Shown in pieces: positions 24,626-37,357 of a DNA stretch of 64,000 nucleotides. The DNA is taken from positions 42,031,541 to 42,095,540 of the forward strand of contig CM046457.1 of assembly GCA_025506515.1 (NCBI GenBank), given 5' to 3'. The position numbers and the translations under genes are program-made. The notes beneath the pieces are model-generated. The model saw nothing but the letters and a program-made list of their open reading frames with translations. It was not told where the DNA came from and ran no database searches. Positions within the stretch are counted from its first letter, which is position 1. The number at the start of each line of letters is the position of its first letter. The stretch comes from Flaveria trinervia. Taxonomy: Eukaryota > Streptophyta > Magnoliopsida > Asterales > Asteraceae.

Positions 24626-27577
24626 AACTTTTGATTTTGCCTGATATCTGGAAATGAGACACGTGGCGTACAGAATATCAGGACGAGAGGTTGTGAGGTA
24701 CATGAGAGATCCAATCATTTCTCTACACATGGTGGCATCAACTAGATCACCATTTTTGTCAGGTGCCACATCATAGTTTGTGGCAAGTGGAGTTCTAGCA
24801 GCCGACGCGTTCTCCATGTCGAATCTACTGAGGATATCTCCTACATATTTGGACTTATGCAGGAAGAATCCTTTTGGTGTCTGATCCACCTGTAAGCCAA
24901 GAAAGAACTTCATCTCCCCCATGGCACTCAACTCAAACTCTACTTTCATTACAGATTCGAATTCTTTACATAATTCTTCATTTTTGGAACCAAAGATTAT
25001 GTCATCCACATATATCTGTACCAGTAGTAAATCACCATCCTTTTCTTTGATGAATAGCATGCAATCAATAACTCCTCTACGAAAACCGTGTTTCACAAGA
25101 TGAGTTGAGAGTTTCTCATACCAGTCTCTAGGGGCTTGATGGAGCCTGTAAAGAGCCTTGTCCAGTTTATAAACTCGATCCCAATGATAAGGATCTTCAA
25201 ATCCTTTGGGTTGACTGACGTAGACTGTTTCATGGATTTCACCATGAAGGAATGCACTTTTCACATCCAATTGATAAACTTTAATCTTCATGTAGGATGC
25301 ATAGGCTAGAAAGATACGAATTGCTTCCATCCTAGCCACTGGTGCAAACACTTCATTGTAATCGTTGCCTTCGACTTGTCAAAACCCTTGAACTACAAGC
25401 CTAGCCTTATTTCTAATTATGACCCCTTGGTCATCTTTCTTACAATTCAGCACCCATTTAGTGCCTATCACCTTAGCACCTTTTGGTCTGTCCACAAGGG
25501 TCCATACTCCTAACGTCTTGAACTGTAGTAGTTCTTGCATTGCACTAACCCATGCCTCATCGTTTAAGGCTTCACTCACATATTTTGGCTCAAATTGAGA
25601 CACAAAACATCAATATGATACCATTTGTTAAGACCATGTACGTACGGAGTACTAACTGATTCTGCATTATACCAGATCAAATAGTGTGGAATCCTATTTG
25701 ATTGGCGATCCAATCAGTGAGAATGATAACCCGATCGATATGCACCATCGTGAAGATATCCTTTTTCCATGACTGAGGCATAATCAACTGAGTATAGCTG
25801 ATTTCGTGTCTGTACTCCCGATCGAACATCCTCAATGATGTTGTCCAAGGGATGATAAACATTAATTCGAGATCCGGGAGTAGTGGGAACAACCACCTCA
25901 GTATCCAGATTGTGAAACCTAGGTTCAGTATCTTTAGCTATTGGAGTATGAGGTTCAGAAGTGTTAGAGGCATTAGGATTTGATGCTTGTGTACTTTCAT
26001 TAGTGGGAACCTATTCCTCCTTGTCCATATTTTCAGTCTCAACTGCTTCATCATTAGAGGAAGAATCACTTACTTCAAGCTCTCCCCCTGAAGGGCCACA
26101 AGTATCATCTAATGGACCTGTTGATGTCGAGTCTGGTAGTGGAGTGTTCGGAACACCGTACATCATCGTGGCAGACAGCTCATTATCAGTATGAGAAGGC
26201 AGTAGATTGAAGGATTTAAAAAATCCATCATAGTCAAAGAAGAAGGAAGGTCCTTTTCTAGCAGGGGGTGGTGTGTCTTTGAACATTTATTGCACCACAC
26301 TTCTACCTGACCTATTCAGTTTTATAAACTCTCTTGTCTGGTATACTGTATTCGAGGAAGATGCCTTCTTCAGCCTTCTCACTGAACTTCCCAGTCTGAG
26401 TTTTCTTCAACAACATGCACGGTGCGCCAAACGGTTCTAGATACTCCATGTTGGGTTTACGATGCAGGAGCAGTTCATAACATGTTTTCCCATGTCGTTT
26501 GACGACTAAGACTCGATTGAGCGGGTAACATGAATTAGCCAGTGCCTCATTCCAAAATTGAATAGGCGATTTCGAGTCGGCTAGCATTGTCTTGGCTGTC
26601 TCTATCAAGTTCCTATTTTTCCTTTGAACAACTCCATTCATCTTTGGAGTGTAGAAAAAAGTAAATTGATGTATAATTCCTTTCTCTCTACAATATGCCT
26701 CCATCCACTGATTTTAGAACTCTATGTCATTGTCTGATCGAATCTGCCTTACTTTCAACTTGTAGAGTGATTCCAGAGTAGCTACTAGATGTTTGAATGA
26801 TTTAAAAGTCTCTGATTTGGCTTTTAGAAACATCACCCAAGAGAATCTTGAGTAATCATTCGTTACTACAAAGCAATATAGATCTCCAGCAATACTCTTT
26901 GTGCTGACAGGGCCAAACAGATCCATGTGTAAAAGCTCGAGAAGAATATCAATAGAATTCACTTTCTTTGCCTTGTGAGACTTCTTGGTCTGTTTCCCTT
27001 TCTTACATGTTACGCAAAAATCCGGAAGCTGGAAATTCTTGACAATTACTCCATTCACTAAATCATTCTAAACCAAATGATTTATCTTCTTTGGATTAAT
27101 GTGTCCCATTCTCCTATGCTAGGAGATAGAAACCCTCTCAGTTACCTTTGACAAGAAGCATTGAATAGTGTGATCAGTTGTGGAGTCTTTTGATATATCC
27201 AAGACATACAAATCGTTATATCTTGAGGCTGACATAAGAACCTTCTTCTCCTCAATCACATAATCCTTCTTCAACAAGTAGCACTTCTTGTTGTCAAACA
27301 TAACTTTAAATCCTTTATCACAGATTTGGGAGACTGAAAGTAAGTTGTTTTGTAGTTGTTGAATGTAGTTGTCCTTGTCAAACTTCACTTTCTCGTCTCC
27401 CACTTCGCCTTGAGTGGTGATGTAACCTCCTTTATTCCCAGCAAATGAAACATGTCCCCCTTTAATTTGTTTGACGTTGAAAAGGAGGGACGAATTCCTT
27501 GACATGTGCCCGGATGCCCCACTATCAATAATCCAAGTATTAGTGATAGCGCTATAGCGGACACCCTGCACATTCAA
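24626..27577 (-). pseudogene. Z pol: protease to reverse transcriptase, RNase H lost
   Basis: The order on minus is protease WIIDSGASGHMSRNS (about 27545), integrase segment with CVTCKKGKQTKKSHK and MDLFGPVS, a second integrase part ending NRNLIETAKTMLA (26704-26500), then a linker and RT with GTKWVLNCKKDDQGV (25540), FAPVARMEAIRIFLAYASY, DVKSAFLHGEI and YVDDIIFGS (about 25010). The RT core from 25351 to 24626 is open and keeps the catalytic YVDD. The RNase H domain is replaced by gypsy sequence. Stops lie near 27060 and 26711, and a 134-bp LTR-PBS insertion sits at 25608. Confidence 0.88.
25608..25741 (-). repeat. U5-PBS fragment inserted in Z pol
   Basis: On minus, pol reads into the last 116 bp of a family LTR (ending GGTCTTAACA; 25741-25626), followed directly by TGGTATCA, a partial primer site (to about 25616). 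Pol then resumes with TTTTGTGTCTCAATTTGAG. E1 has only about 10 bp (8284-8293) at this place. No target duplication or polypurine tract is present, so this is not a normal integration product. Confidence 0.8.
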
Positions 27578-27584
27578 AGAAACT

Positions 27585-30403
27585 TATTAGTTCAGATTTG
27601 AGACCCAAGCCTTAACTGGCTTGGGTGACCTGGAGGAATCACACTTCATGAACTCAACCCACTGTCCTTTAGAAGATGAGGGCATACCTTTCTTCTTCTT
27701 TTCCTCACTATCATACACTATACTTGATTTTTCTTTCCATAAACCAGTTTTATGTAAGGTTTGTTGTGATAAACAGACGACTGACTTATGGTTTAAACTT
27801 TAGGTTCACTAAAACTCTTAGGTGGTGTAATAGATCTCATTTTAGAAAAACTTGGTTTTTCATCAAAAAGTTCAATTTTCTTTTTGGGTGTCTGATAATA
27901 AGGACAATTAGAAGAGATATGTCCTCGTTTTCCACAACTGTAGCATGATCTCCCTTCTACAGACTGAGGAAAATTTTTATGTGGTGTTGAGTTTGGGAAG
28001 GGTGTGAGATATGTGTGGTTGGGTTTTGTCACTTTTCTTTTAGATGTTTCAACTTCTTTAACAAAATTAATTGTTTTGACATTTTCAACATCTTTAATTT
28101 TCATTTTATTTAGACTTTGATGATTAACATGTTTATGGTTAACTGGTTAGTCATTTTGGGTTTTGAAATAGATGTTTGTAAACCTAACCCTAAATTAACC
28201 CTTTTAATTTTATCATCCAAATTCTCAGTAGGCATTTTTCCTTTTGATTTCAAAGTAGAATCCTTCTATTTAGTGATAAAGTTCACAGGTTTACCTATAG
28301 AATCGAGATCACTAACTAGAGGAGTGGACACCACATGATCCTTTACTGGATTGTTATTAATTGGTCTACATTTAATGTTCAATAGGATTTCATGTGGTGG
28401 CAGTACTACTTTATAACCCAAACCTTCCTCATTATTTTGTTTTTTCACTAAGTTTTGAACTATGTGAGAAGAACTTGCCAAGCTATGCAGTTTTTGTTTT
28501 AATGAATCAACCTCGACTTCCAAAACTGTTTTTTCCTTTTTAGTTTCTTCCAAAGAATTTAAATAAAACTTTATGTCATTTGATTGATTTAAGGAAACAA
28601 CCTCGGTTTCCCTTAGTTGATTCCCTAGAAGTTCTATCTTTTGTTTGAAGCTGCATTCATTTTGTTTTAAAATACGATTTGCTTTAGTGCAGAGTTGTAA
28701 ATCATTTAATAAATTATCATTATGTTCTAATAACCTATCAAATTTCAAATCAATGCTTTTCCTAAATTTGTCACATTCAGAACAAGCATGTTTTTCAAAT
28801 AACTGGGCTATAGAACTTACCTCTGATGAATCAGTTGAATCAGCCATCAAAGCAGAGTTAGACCCTTCGGTGGCTGGAGATTCTGAAATCATGGCTCTAA
28901 GTTCTTCCTCAACTAGGTGATTTACAACATTCACAGCTTCTTCAGTATTTGACATCGCTTTCTCAGCTATGATTTCACCTTCACTAGCAGACCCATCATC
29001 CAGTGCATCGACAAAGGCAATATTTGATTCACCTGGAGAAACAAAATGGAAGGACCAGTCTTGCCCTTCATCACCTTGAGCAGTCAGAGCCTTTGTCTCT
29101 TTACTTGACGAAGCAGTTCCAATCAAGTCTTTGTCTTGACGGTTGAATATGGGAAATGGGTTTCCATTACTAGTTTTCTTGGGCTTTACACATTCACGTT
29201 TAAGTGCCCTTATTCACCATAGTTGAAACAGGTGACTTTGATTTTGTCAAAACCAAAAGTCGTATCTTTAGTGGCTACTAGATTTTGCCCCATCTTCTTG
29301 ACAAACTTCTTAGCTCTTCTGACTGCACTTGTCAGTGCCCACATGATGTCCATTCTTTCTAGATCATTCTCATCAACTTGCTCGTAATCTTCATTTGCAA
29401 GATGACAATTTCCAATCTTACCGGTAACTAAACCATCATAGGATTGTACAACAACTGCTAGAAGATCCATGTGCTCCTTAGTAACTTCCACTGTGACATT
29501 ACCAAGATTCTCGGTCTTCAACTTTGTAGTATTGGCTTTAGGAACTATGTATTGGGTTCCAGATGAGCCTGACATTTCGGTTCCTAATGCAGTGGTTTGG
29601 GAAGGAGCAGAAGAACTAGACACGAATGTTGTTTGTAACGGTGCTCCTAAAACAGCTGGAGTCGGAATTGAGTTGTAGAGTAAAGGATTCTGAACGTAGG
29701 ATCCTTTCTTCAACTTGTACTTCATTCGCAGTTCTTCCTCCCTTAACTTCAAGATGAAACATTTATGTCTAATGTCGCAAGAATGCCAACTGTCTTAGAT
29801 TAGACACAAATGAATCCTATTTATCAAGCAGACCATCAGCAAAGCTAGAAACTTTATCTACCATGGATGTGGTCATGCCATGAGTGTGCAGCTCATCATC
29901 GGATGATGGAATCTGTCAATAATATCATCCAAACTCCCATTCCCTATTGAAGAGAAATTATCAAATTCCTTTTGAGAGCTTTAGCCTTCAGTGCCTTCAA
30001 AGTTGCATTTCCATCATCTCTTCTCCAATGCCTCCCATAGCTTTTTAGCCTGCTTGTTCTTAGAGAACTGATGAAAAATGTCTTTAGGTATTGACTGAGT
30101 CAACAAGGCATATACTTTCTTCTCAGCATTAAACAGAATCTTCTGAGCTTCACTCATTCCTCCCAAAGTCAACTTGACTCCATTAGCACTGACTGGTACC
30201 GTTTAACCAGTCTCAATGGATGTCCAAAGATTAGGATCAACTCCATTTAAATAGATCTCAAACCATTGTTTCCACTGTGGGTATTCATCCAACGTTAACA
30301 GCTTTGGTGGTTTGTTATGGTTTCCAATCTCATTTTCTAGAATTAGAAGGTTTTGGATGCGAGAGTCCTTTCCAGCAGTAAATGCAGCAAATTGATCTTC
30401 CAT
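27585..30403 (-). pseudogene. Z gag
   Basis: Starts at ATG 30403 (MEDQFAAFTAGKDSRIQNLL). The gag core (YPQWKQWFEIYLNGVDPNLW, LLTQSIPKDIFHQ), a linker, and IGNCHLANEDYEQVDEND follow. The first zinc knuckle CFNYGE (29220) has Tyr for the second Cys, as in E1. An acidic and coiled-coil segment with VSLNQSNDIKFYLNSLEETK (29126-28266) leads to a second knuckle CYSCGKRGHISSNC (about 27950) that is intact. It ends KAWVSNLN then TAA TAA, just upstream of the protease region. Stops and shifts near 30200, 29900 and 29210. Confidence 0.85.
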
Positions 30404-30886
30404 TGCTTTAAACTTGTACTTTTAGAACAAGACTGTTTCACTTGTGCGAATGGGCTATGAGTATGGATCACTCGTGCGAATGAACGATGCGAATGAATTC
30501 AATCGTACGATTGGATTTAGTCGTGCGTATGAACAAGACGATTGGAATCAAACGACTAGAGTTGTTCAGTAGTGCAAATGAGGGATACGACTGAGTTCAG
30601 TCGTGTGAATGGAGTATACGAATGAGTTCAATCATATGAATGAACTAATCGTGTGACTGAAGGCTGCTGGTTTTGTAAAATCGAAGATTTTTGATACTTT
30701 GAAACAAAATACGATTTTTCTAGGTACCCTAATCTACCGTATAATGAAGAATTGAAACTTTAATGTCTGAAAACATCAAAAACACCTTTTGAAGCAAAGT
30801 GGTGACTCTTTTGATTGAAACATAGGTTTTTGACACCAAAACTAATCGAATCAAACGCAAAATCACAAGCCAAAGCTCTGATACCA
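30404..30886 (-). other. Z leader and primer binding site
   Basis: The primer site, GCTCTGATACCA on plus (30875-30886), is two bases from the LTR. The leader carries a CATTCGCACGAATGA/CAGTCGTGCGA-type array at about 30430-30665, matching E1's leader in place and length. No ORF is seen. Confidence 0.85.
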
Positions 30887-30888
30887 CT

Positions 30889-31601
30889 TGTTAGGACCAT
30901 GTACAGATGGAGTACTAATGGATTCTATGTTTTACCAGATCAAATAGTGCGGAGTCCTATTTGATTAGCGATCCAATCAGTGAGAACGATAACCCGATTG
31001 ATATAAGAATGAACTAAACGTTAAGAACGAGTAGGAATCGATCAAGATCGAACTATGAAGTTGACAGGCTGTGTGGGACGCTCTGGACGGCTAGGGATTA
31101 TGTGTATTCAAAGTATCTCTCAAAGTGTTTTATTTTTACACGAATTAAGTGGTATTTATAGGTAATTAGTTTCCATTCGTACGACTAAACCATTAGCATG
31201 GTTCAATCGTGCAACTGAATCATGCGATTGAGTCATACGCACGACTGAAGGTTCAATCGTGCGACTAAGTCAATCTTATGTCTCAATCATAAGACTGATC
31301 TAGTCTCCTGATTCAGTCGTGCGACTGGTCCATAAGCATGATATATTTATGCGTATGGTCCATAAGTATGGTCCATTAGCATGATAATCACCCAACTAGA
31401 TTAAACACATTACTTAATCATTTTGACTAAGAACTATGTACCATAACCTCAAACCTATATAAGAAGTTCATACATATGAATCAAAGATAAATAAACATCA
31501 AAGCATATATCATATTTTATTACATCATCACATTACACATATGTAAGACATGAAAGACTTTTACATTTAAGCATATAAACTAGGAACATCATATATCTAC
31601 A
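30889..31601 (-). repeat. Z 5' LTR
   Basis: This 713-bp LTR (plus: TGTTAGGACC...ATCTACA) has a TATA box at 31153-31160 (TATTTATA on plus) and a motif array at 31165-31395. The partner is 16864-17578. Target duplication AATAA is at 31602-31606. Confidence 0.93.
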
Positions 31602-31606
31602 AATAA

Positions 31607-34389
31607 TCCAAACATTCTTGTTTATCTTGAGTTGTTCTTGCACAAAGAAAAGGATTAGTTACATTTGGAAACCCAATCCTTATTGGTCTTGGGCTTATCA
31701 AAAGAAGTAGAAGGTAATGAAACGGTAATAGATCATATAGTTGTTCTTTGAGGATCTTTTGCTGCTGTTGATGGAGAACTTTCAGTCACTTGGTCTTTCT
31801 TTGTCTTCCACACCACCTTTAGAAGTTTGGACTTGACATTCAACACTTTAGAAGCTTTTGAGACTTCGAAAGTTTTGATGACTGGATCTTTGGAAGATCC
31901 TGCTACCACTACTGCAGACTTCAGTGCTTCAGAAGTATTTCTTTTTTCCGAGACCAAATTTTATTCCGAAGGCAATTTTCCACTTGCCTTCTTCTTCACT
32001 TTGGAGCTTCGGAAGGAAACATATTTTCCTTCTAAAGCTTTCTTCTTTTTCTCCAGACTCCTAGAATTTTCTTTCTTTGTGACGTGGAGAGTACTCTTTG
32101 GATTGTAAATACAATCTTTAGCAAGATGAGAGGTACTCCCACACATAACACAGTCCATTTTCTTCCTTCTAGGAGTCTTCTTCTAAAAACAAGGCTAAAC
32201 TTGGGCTAAACTTGATCACTTTCAATCTCAATCTTCATCTTCTCAGATGATGTGGAAAGTCTTATGAGGTTAGAACTACATTTGGAGCTTGATGGTTCAT
32301 GTTGTACAGCAGTGGTACACAACTTATCAACCTTCTTCTTGATGATGGGATGACTTGGACATGAACTAGAACTCTTGTTGTTTGAGTTCAAGTTTGTGTC
32401 CTCGGCTTTAACCACTTCAAATCCTGCAGAAACAAAGACTTGTTTTTGTGCAGAGCTGAAGGTAACCTTGATCTCCTAAGCCTTCCTTGCCTTTCTTTTG
32501 CTCTTTTTGATCAAGTCTTCCTTTTGGACTTGGTCATCCCAACAGCTTTACTCTCCTCATAGGGATTATGACCGTTCTTTGAATGCTCTTCTTCACTCCC
32601 CTCAGAGCCTTCTTCATCATCTCCTCTAGATACTCTTTAGATAAGGGGTTTATGAGAGGAAGCTAATCTTCATAAGTTCCACATGTAAGAGATCTTACAG
32701 ACAAGACTATGTGTGGAGGAGCTATCTCATAAGATCCCAGACCCTGCTTATTCTGATAACACACTTTTTCATGCAAGGATGAGGATATCATGTTCTTGAA
32801 GGTCTCTTCTTCAAGAACACATTTTTCTGCCCTGGCTTTGCTAATCACAAGCTCAGCCTGGCATTCAGTCAACTTGGTTATGATATCCTTGATTTGAGTC
32901 CTATAATTGGTGTGCTCATGTTTATGAACAGAAATGGTTTTCTATAAGTCCTCTATCTTTAACTTATAATCATTTTTAGTCTTTTTGAAATCAAATTTTA
33001 AGATATTTAAGGACTCAAGATCAAATCTCATCTCTAAGTTGTAAGACCTGTATCAATTAACTTTAGCAATGCATTCAAGAGTGCAAAGATGTTCCAATAC
33101 CTTGGCTTCATCATGGTCAGCCATGAGTGCTTGGTTTGGAGATGCATCTTCCACCTGAAAGCTCTAGTCAAAGCCTCCTTATTCAATAGCAATTGCAGCT
33201 TGCTGCTTTAGCTTCTCATTCTGGGGAGCTCCTTAGTGTAGTTTGGTTTGGATTGAGTCTGACCACCATTTGCTCTTGGTGCCTTGACTCTCTAGCAAAG
33301 TGTCTCATTTGGTTGCAGTTGTAACACTTTACCTTGCTTTTATCCAGCCTAAACTTTCCATTGGCAGTATTGCTAGAAAACTTCCTTCCTATCCTCTTGT
33401 AAAACTTCTTGGCTCTATGAGTGAGAAGGGCCATCTGCTGAACTATCTCCATATACTCCAGATCATCTGGATGGATACAGTCCAAGTCTTCACTAGTGAA
33501 GGGAAAGTTGCATGTGGATTCATCAGTAGAGACAAAAGCATTAGAAGAACTTGTCTCTTGGCAGGGACTTCCTTAAGTGTAGTTTTCTCTTGGAGTCTCT
33601 GGGAAGGTGATGAAAGGAACCTTTTGTGAGCTGTCAGGGAAGCATATGCGATGATGTTGAGGTTCTATACTATCTATCCCTTTCAGTCGCATGAAGGGCT
33701 GAACCCATTTGATTGCTAGAGTTACCAGATGAATTTTGCATGTTCATCTCCAGCTGGTATCCATTGAGAATACCATACAACAGTGAGAGTCTTAAGGTTC
33801 TCAGTCCTCTTGATAACAACATAATAATGTGTCCATTGTCTAGGAAGAGAGGAAATAAACTTCCTTATAATGTCCCTATTTTCAAGAGTTACTCCAACAT
33901 CCATTAGAGTATCCATAATCTCAACATACCTGAAGTATTGTTAAGTTATAGTCTCACCTACTTTGAAGGTGAAGATTTCAAACTACTACTTGAGAAGATC
34001 TTTCTTGTTCTCCTTGGATTCAGTTGAGCCTTCATACATAAGCTTCAGTGCTTCCTATAGTTTCTTTGCATTCTTGCACTTCTTGAAGCCTCTGTAGATT
34101 GAGTTTGGAAGAGCAGTTTGAAGGGCTGTCATGGCCTTTTGATCAATCACTATTCTCTTCCTATCTTCATCAGAGACTTTAGCCACAACCTTAGAAATCA
34201 TACCACCACCAGTAGTAGATGGGGTCCTTGGTATGTAAGGTCCTTCAACAACAAAGTCCCACATCTTGGAGTCTTGAGACTTGATAAAGCCTTTATTCTT
34301 TGACACCAAGTATCAAAGTCTTCAGGAGTGATCAGTGGAGACTTTGTCATGGTTCTAGTTTCCATGTCAACTTTAGAGATAGCTGCCAT
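31607..34389 (-). pseudogene. Y gag
   Basis: Starts at ATG 34389 (MAAISKVDMETRTMTKSPL). The gag core continues through ITPEDFDTWCQRIKA, KMWDFVVEGPYIP, VIDQKAMTALQTALPNSIY and MDVGVTLENRDIIRKFISSLP. A degraded zinc knuckle CYNCNQMRHFARES (about 33340) has Ser for the last Cys. A Lys/Ser-rich tail contains a second knuckle-like MDCVMCGSTSHLAKDC (about 32155). It runs into NKNVWI at 31607, where Z interrupts. Stops are frequent. Confidence 0.82.
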
Positions 34390-34460
34390 TTAAGATGTTG
34401 AGTATTTTGTGTGTGTGAGGGATGTTAAGATGGTGAGGTCTTATATCAAGAGCTTGGAAT

Positions 34461-34472
34461 GCACTGATACCA
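34461..34472 (-). other. Y primer binding site
   Basis: On plus GCACTGATACCA, that is TGGTATCAGTGC on minus, two bases from the LTR. It has one mismatch to the initiator tRNA-Met type site and fixes Y on the minus strand. Confidence 0.85.
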
Positions 34473-34474
34473 AA

Positions 34475-35307
34475 TGCAGGACCGTTTAAGGGTACTTGCT
34501 TACAACACAACAACACAAATAGGAGAGTGTGCAACAACACTTAATAGATCAAATAGGGAACTAGAAACCAGTTTTAGTGAGAACTAAGAAACACAAGTAT
34601 TTTAGAGATAGAACAAGAACAACACAAGTAGTTGTTTTTCAAGGATGATGTATTTGCTCTCTAGTTCCTTACAAGTGTTTACAAAGCAATGATAATAAGA
34701 TACAAGGACCATAGATACTTATACTATAACTTACAGCCAGCCATACTTTGAAGACCAGCTGGATACATGATCTAGACAACAACAAAATCAATATAGAGTC
34801 AAAAGTCAGATATGATATGATATAGAGTCAAGGATGATTGCCTTTTGACTAGTGACTATGATATGCCATAGCTCACATCCTAATATATTACAAAAAGGAT
34901 AAAGGTACATAAAGTAGAAAGTACAGACTCAAGACCTCAATGTACAGTTACCAAAAGCATGGACCTTTCACCAACTTATGTAAAGTTGGTGTCTAATCAG
35001 AGTTGCAGCGGAAAGGTGGGCCAGCTTTATGATAAAGGTACATCGGAAAATAGCATGTGTTAAAAAGTATTCGGAAGAAATATGTCTTCAAGAGTTGGCT
35101 TCGGAATACTTTATCTTTGAAGCTTCGAAAGAATTCATGTTTGGCTTTGGAAGATATTGGTTTTGGCTTTGGAAGATTTCACACTTAGAATGTTTTCTAA
35201 GGAAGAGTGTGAAACTTCCGAAGCATTCTACTTCAGTACACGTGTGCATGCATGTAGGAGAGACTTTGGATGTTTTGAGTTGCATCAGCCTTATATGAAA
35301 CCTCACA
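34475..35307 (-). repeat. Y 5' LTR
   Basis: This 833-bp LTR (plus: TGCAGGACCG...CCTCACA) is the same family as the X LTR at 36550. It contains a cluster of CTTCGGAAG/CTTCCGAAG-like palindromes at 35060-35235. The following 5 bp ATGAT are the presumed target duplication. The Y 3' LTR is outside the window. Confidence 0.88.
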
Positions 35308-36549
35308 ATGATTTTTGTGTTGGTTATTTTTATGACTGTTATATCAATATTTTTTGATATTTATGTTAAATACTTAGTTATTTTTTATTTATTTGTGTAA
35401 TGTTGTAATAAGAATGTAAACAATATTCTAAAATAAATCTATAATCATTTGTATTCGTTTGTGTTCATGAGTTTTTTTGTGCTAGTCATGTTCATGAACA
35501 GTTGTTTGTGTTCGTTTGCTTTTATTTGTGTTCATTTGCGTTCGGTAAGTGTTCGTGAACAGTTCATGAACATGTTCATTTTCTTAATTAATGAACACGA
35601 ACAAAAAATCTCGTTCGGTAAGTGTTCGTGAACAAGTTTATTTTTTAACGAACAAACACGAAAAGGCATTGTTCATATTCGTTCGGTTCGTTTGCAACCC
35701 TAATAGTATATGTCATTATCAAAATACAAAAATTTTAATCAATTTTCATTAAGCACTGACTTATGAATAAAAAAATATTTATTTTCATATAAATCGTTTT
35801 TAAACGTTATAAATTTTATGTCCCATATGTTGGGTTGTATTTTGATATCTTGGAATTACAACTAAAATAATTTAATTACAAAGTTAAATATTAAAGTTTT
35901 TAAAAACAGATATAATAAATAATTATATTAAGTTAAAATATACCTATTAATCAATAAATATATGTCACCTTACTTGTGAACATTAACTTTTTTTAAAGTC
36001 TTTTTATTCTACGATACGATCATATTTTTTATGTCAAGGTCAATAAATAAATAAAAGTTTTAAGTTTTATATTTTGTGAAATAAGTTCATAATACAATAT
36101 GAGTAAGCAAAAAGCAGTATTTTTATTAAGTCCCTAACTCACCTTTTGAAATTATTCATACAAAAATACAAAGATTATTTTAATCATGTTTATATCAATT
36201 CTTTTAAATAATGTCTAAATTCTAATATTACTATAATATCAACTTTTTAATATCTTTTGTTCATAGATTATTGAATTTTATTTGTAAAACAATTTTCCAG
36301 TTTATGATATGAATTGTTGATAAAGATAATTTATCATATAATTTTGATTATAAATTGTCTTTAGCTTAAATTTAATATAAATATTTAGTTTTCATTTAAA
36401 TGAATGACAAGATTTTGTACTTTTATTGCTCTAACGTGTTATTTTCAGAACAATTACTTCTTTAATATGTATGGAAATTTTAAAACAATTTAAACATTAA
36501 GAAGTCCAAGTATAATCAGTAATTCAGTAAACTTTATTTGATATCAAAC
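35308..36549 (+). other. AT-rich DNA without genes between Y and X
   Basis: There is no ORF of note and no retroelement coding homology. The first 400 nt contain a GTTCGTGAACA repeat block; the rest is very AT-rich and without visible structure. It is the only interval not inside an element here. Confidence 0.6.
35455..35700. repeat. GTTCGTGAACA inverted-repeat block
   Basis: Palindromic words such as GTTCATGAAC, GTTCGTGAAC, TGTTCGTGAACA and CATGAACATG recur about ten times. The block ends in TTCGTTCGGTTCGTTTGCAACCCTAATA. The sequence can fold on itself. This looks like a non-autonomous DNA element or its remnant; ends and target duplication are not clear. Confidence 0.5.
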
Positions 36550-37357
36550 TGCAGGACCGGTGAAGGGTATACACTTACAACACAACAACACAGTGAAGAG
36601 AGTAGCTAAGAACACTTAACTGATCAAACAATGAAACTAATTAACCTCTTGTAATGATACTAAGAACACAAGTAAATATACGACAGAACAAGATAGCAAA
36701 ATACACAAGCAGTGGTTTTCAAGATTGCAGTATATTGCTTTCTCAAGTTCTATTACAAGTGTTACAAAGAATAATGGAAAGTTACAAGTACTTGAGATAC
36801 ATATACTACATCCTACAGCCGGTCATACTTTGAAGGCCAGCTGGATACAATTGACTAGACACAAACAAAATCAATTGTAGAGCCAAAAGGTAGATTGCCT
36901 TTTGACTAGTGACTATGACATGCCATAGCTCACATCCTAATATATTACAAAAAGGATAAAGTACATGAAGTAGAAAGTTATAGACTCAAGACACCAATGT
37001 ACAGTTACTAAAAGCATGGACCTTTTCACTAACTTATGAAAGTTGGTGACTTTATAGAATTGCAGCGGAAAGGGGTCCAGCTTTATGTAAAGTACATCAG
37101 ATAAAGCATGTATACTAAAAGTCTTCGGAAAAAATCTGTCTTCTAGTGTTGGCTTCGGAAGACTTTGTCTCTGAAGATTCGCAAGACTTCATCTTTAGCT
37201 TCGGAAGATATAGGTCTTGGCTTCAGAAATTTTCACACTTAGAATATTTTTGTTGTTGGTGTGAAACTTCTGAAGCATTTTACTTCAGTACACTTGTGCA
37301 TGCATGTAGGAGACTTTGAGTTTTTGAGTTGCATAAGCCTTTACATTAATCCTTACA
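36550..37357 (-). repeat. X 3' LTR
   Basis: This 808-bp LTR (plus: TGCAGGACCGG...AATCCTTACA) is the family of Y's LTR. An 11-C run on plus (37359-37369), G-rich on minus, is the polypurine tract and places X on the minus strand with its body to the right. CTTCGGAAG-like words lie at about 37130-37280. Confidence 0.88.

Larger units (their letters stand above)
16864..31601 (-). mobile_element. Z: Sirevirus-type Ty1/copia element with both LTRs
   Basis: This minus-strand element is about 14.7 kb with target duplication AATAA (16859-16863 and 31602-31606). It has 5' LTR 30889-31601, primer site 30875-30886, gag, pol, ORF3, polypurine tract 17579-17590 and 3' LTR 16864-17578. It is the same family as E0, E1 and B. 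It lies in the protease codons of Y. A gypsy fragment (21529-24625) replaces the RNase H end of pol and the first part of the spacer. All coding regions have stops. Confidence 0.93.

Noticed and set aside
36550..36560. Target duplication between X's left flank CAAAC and any flank in the window
   Set aside because: X's 5' LTR is not in the window, so no pair can be tested.
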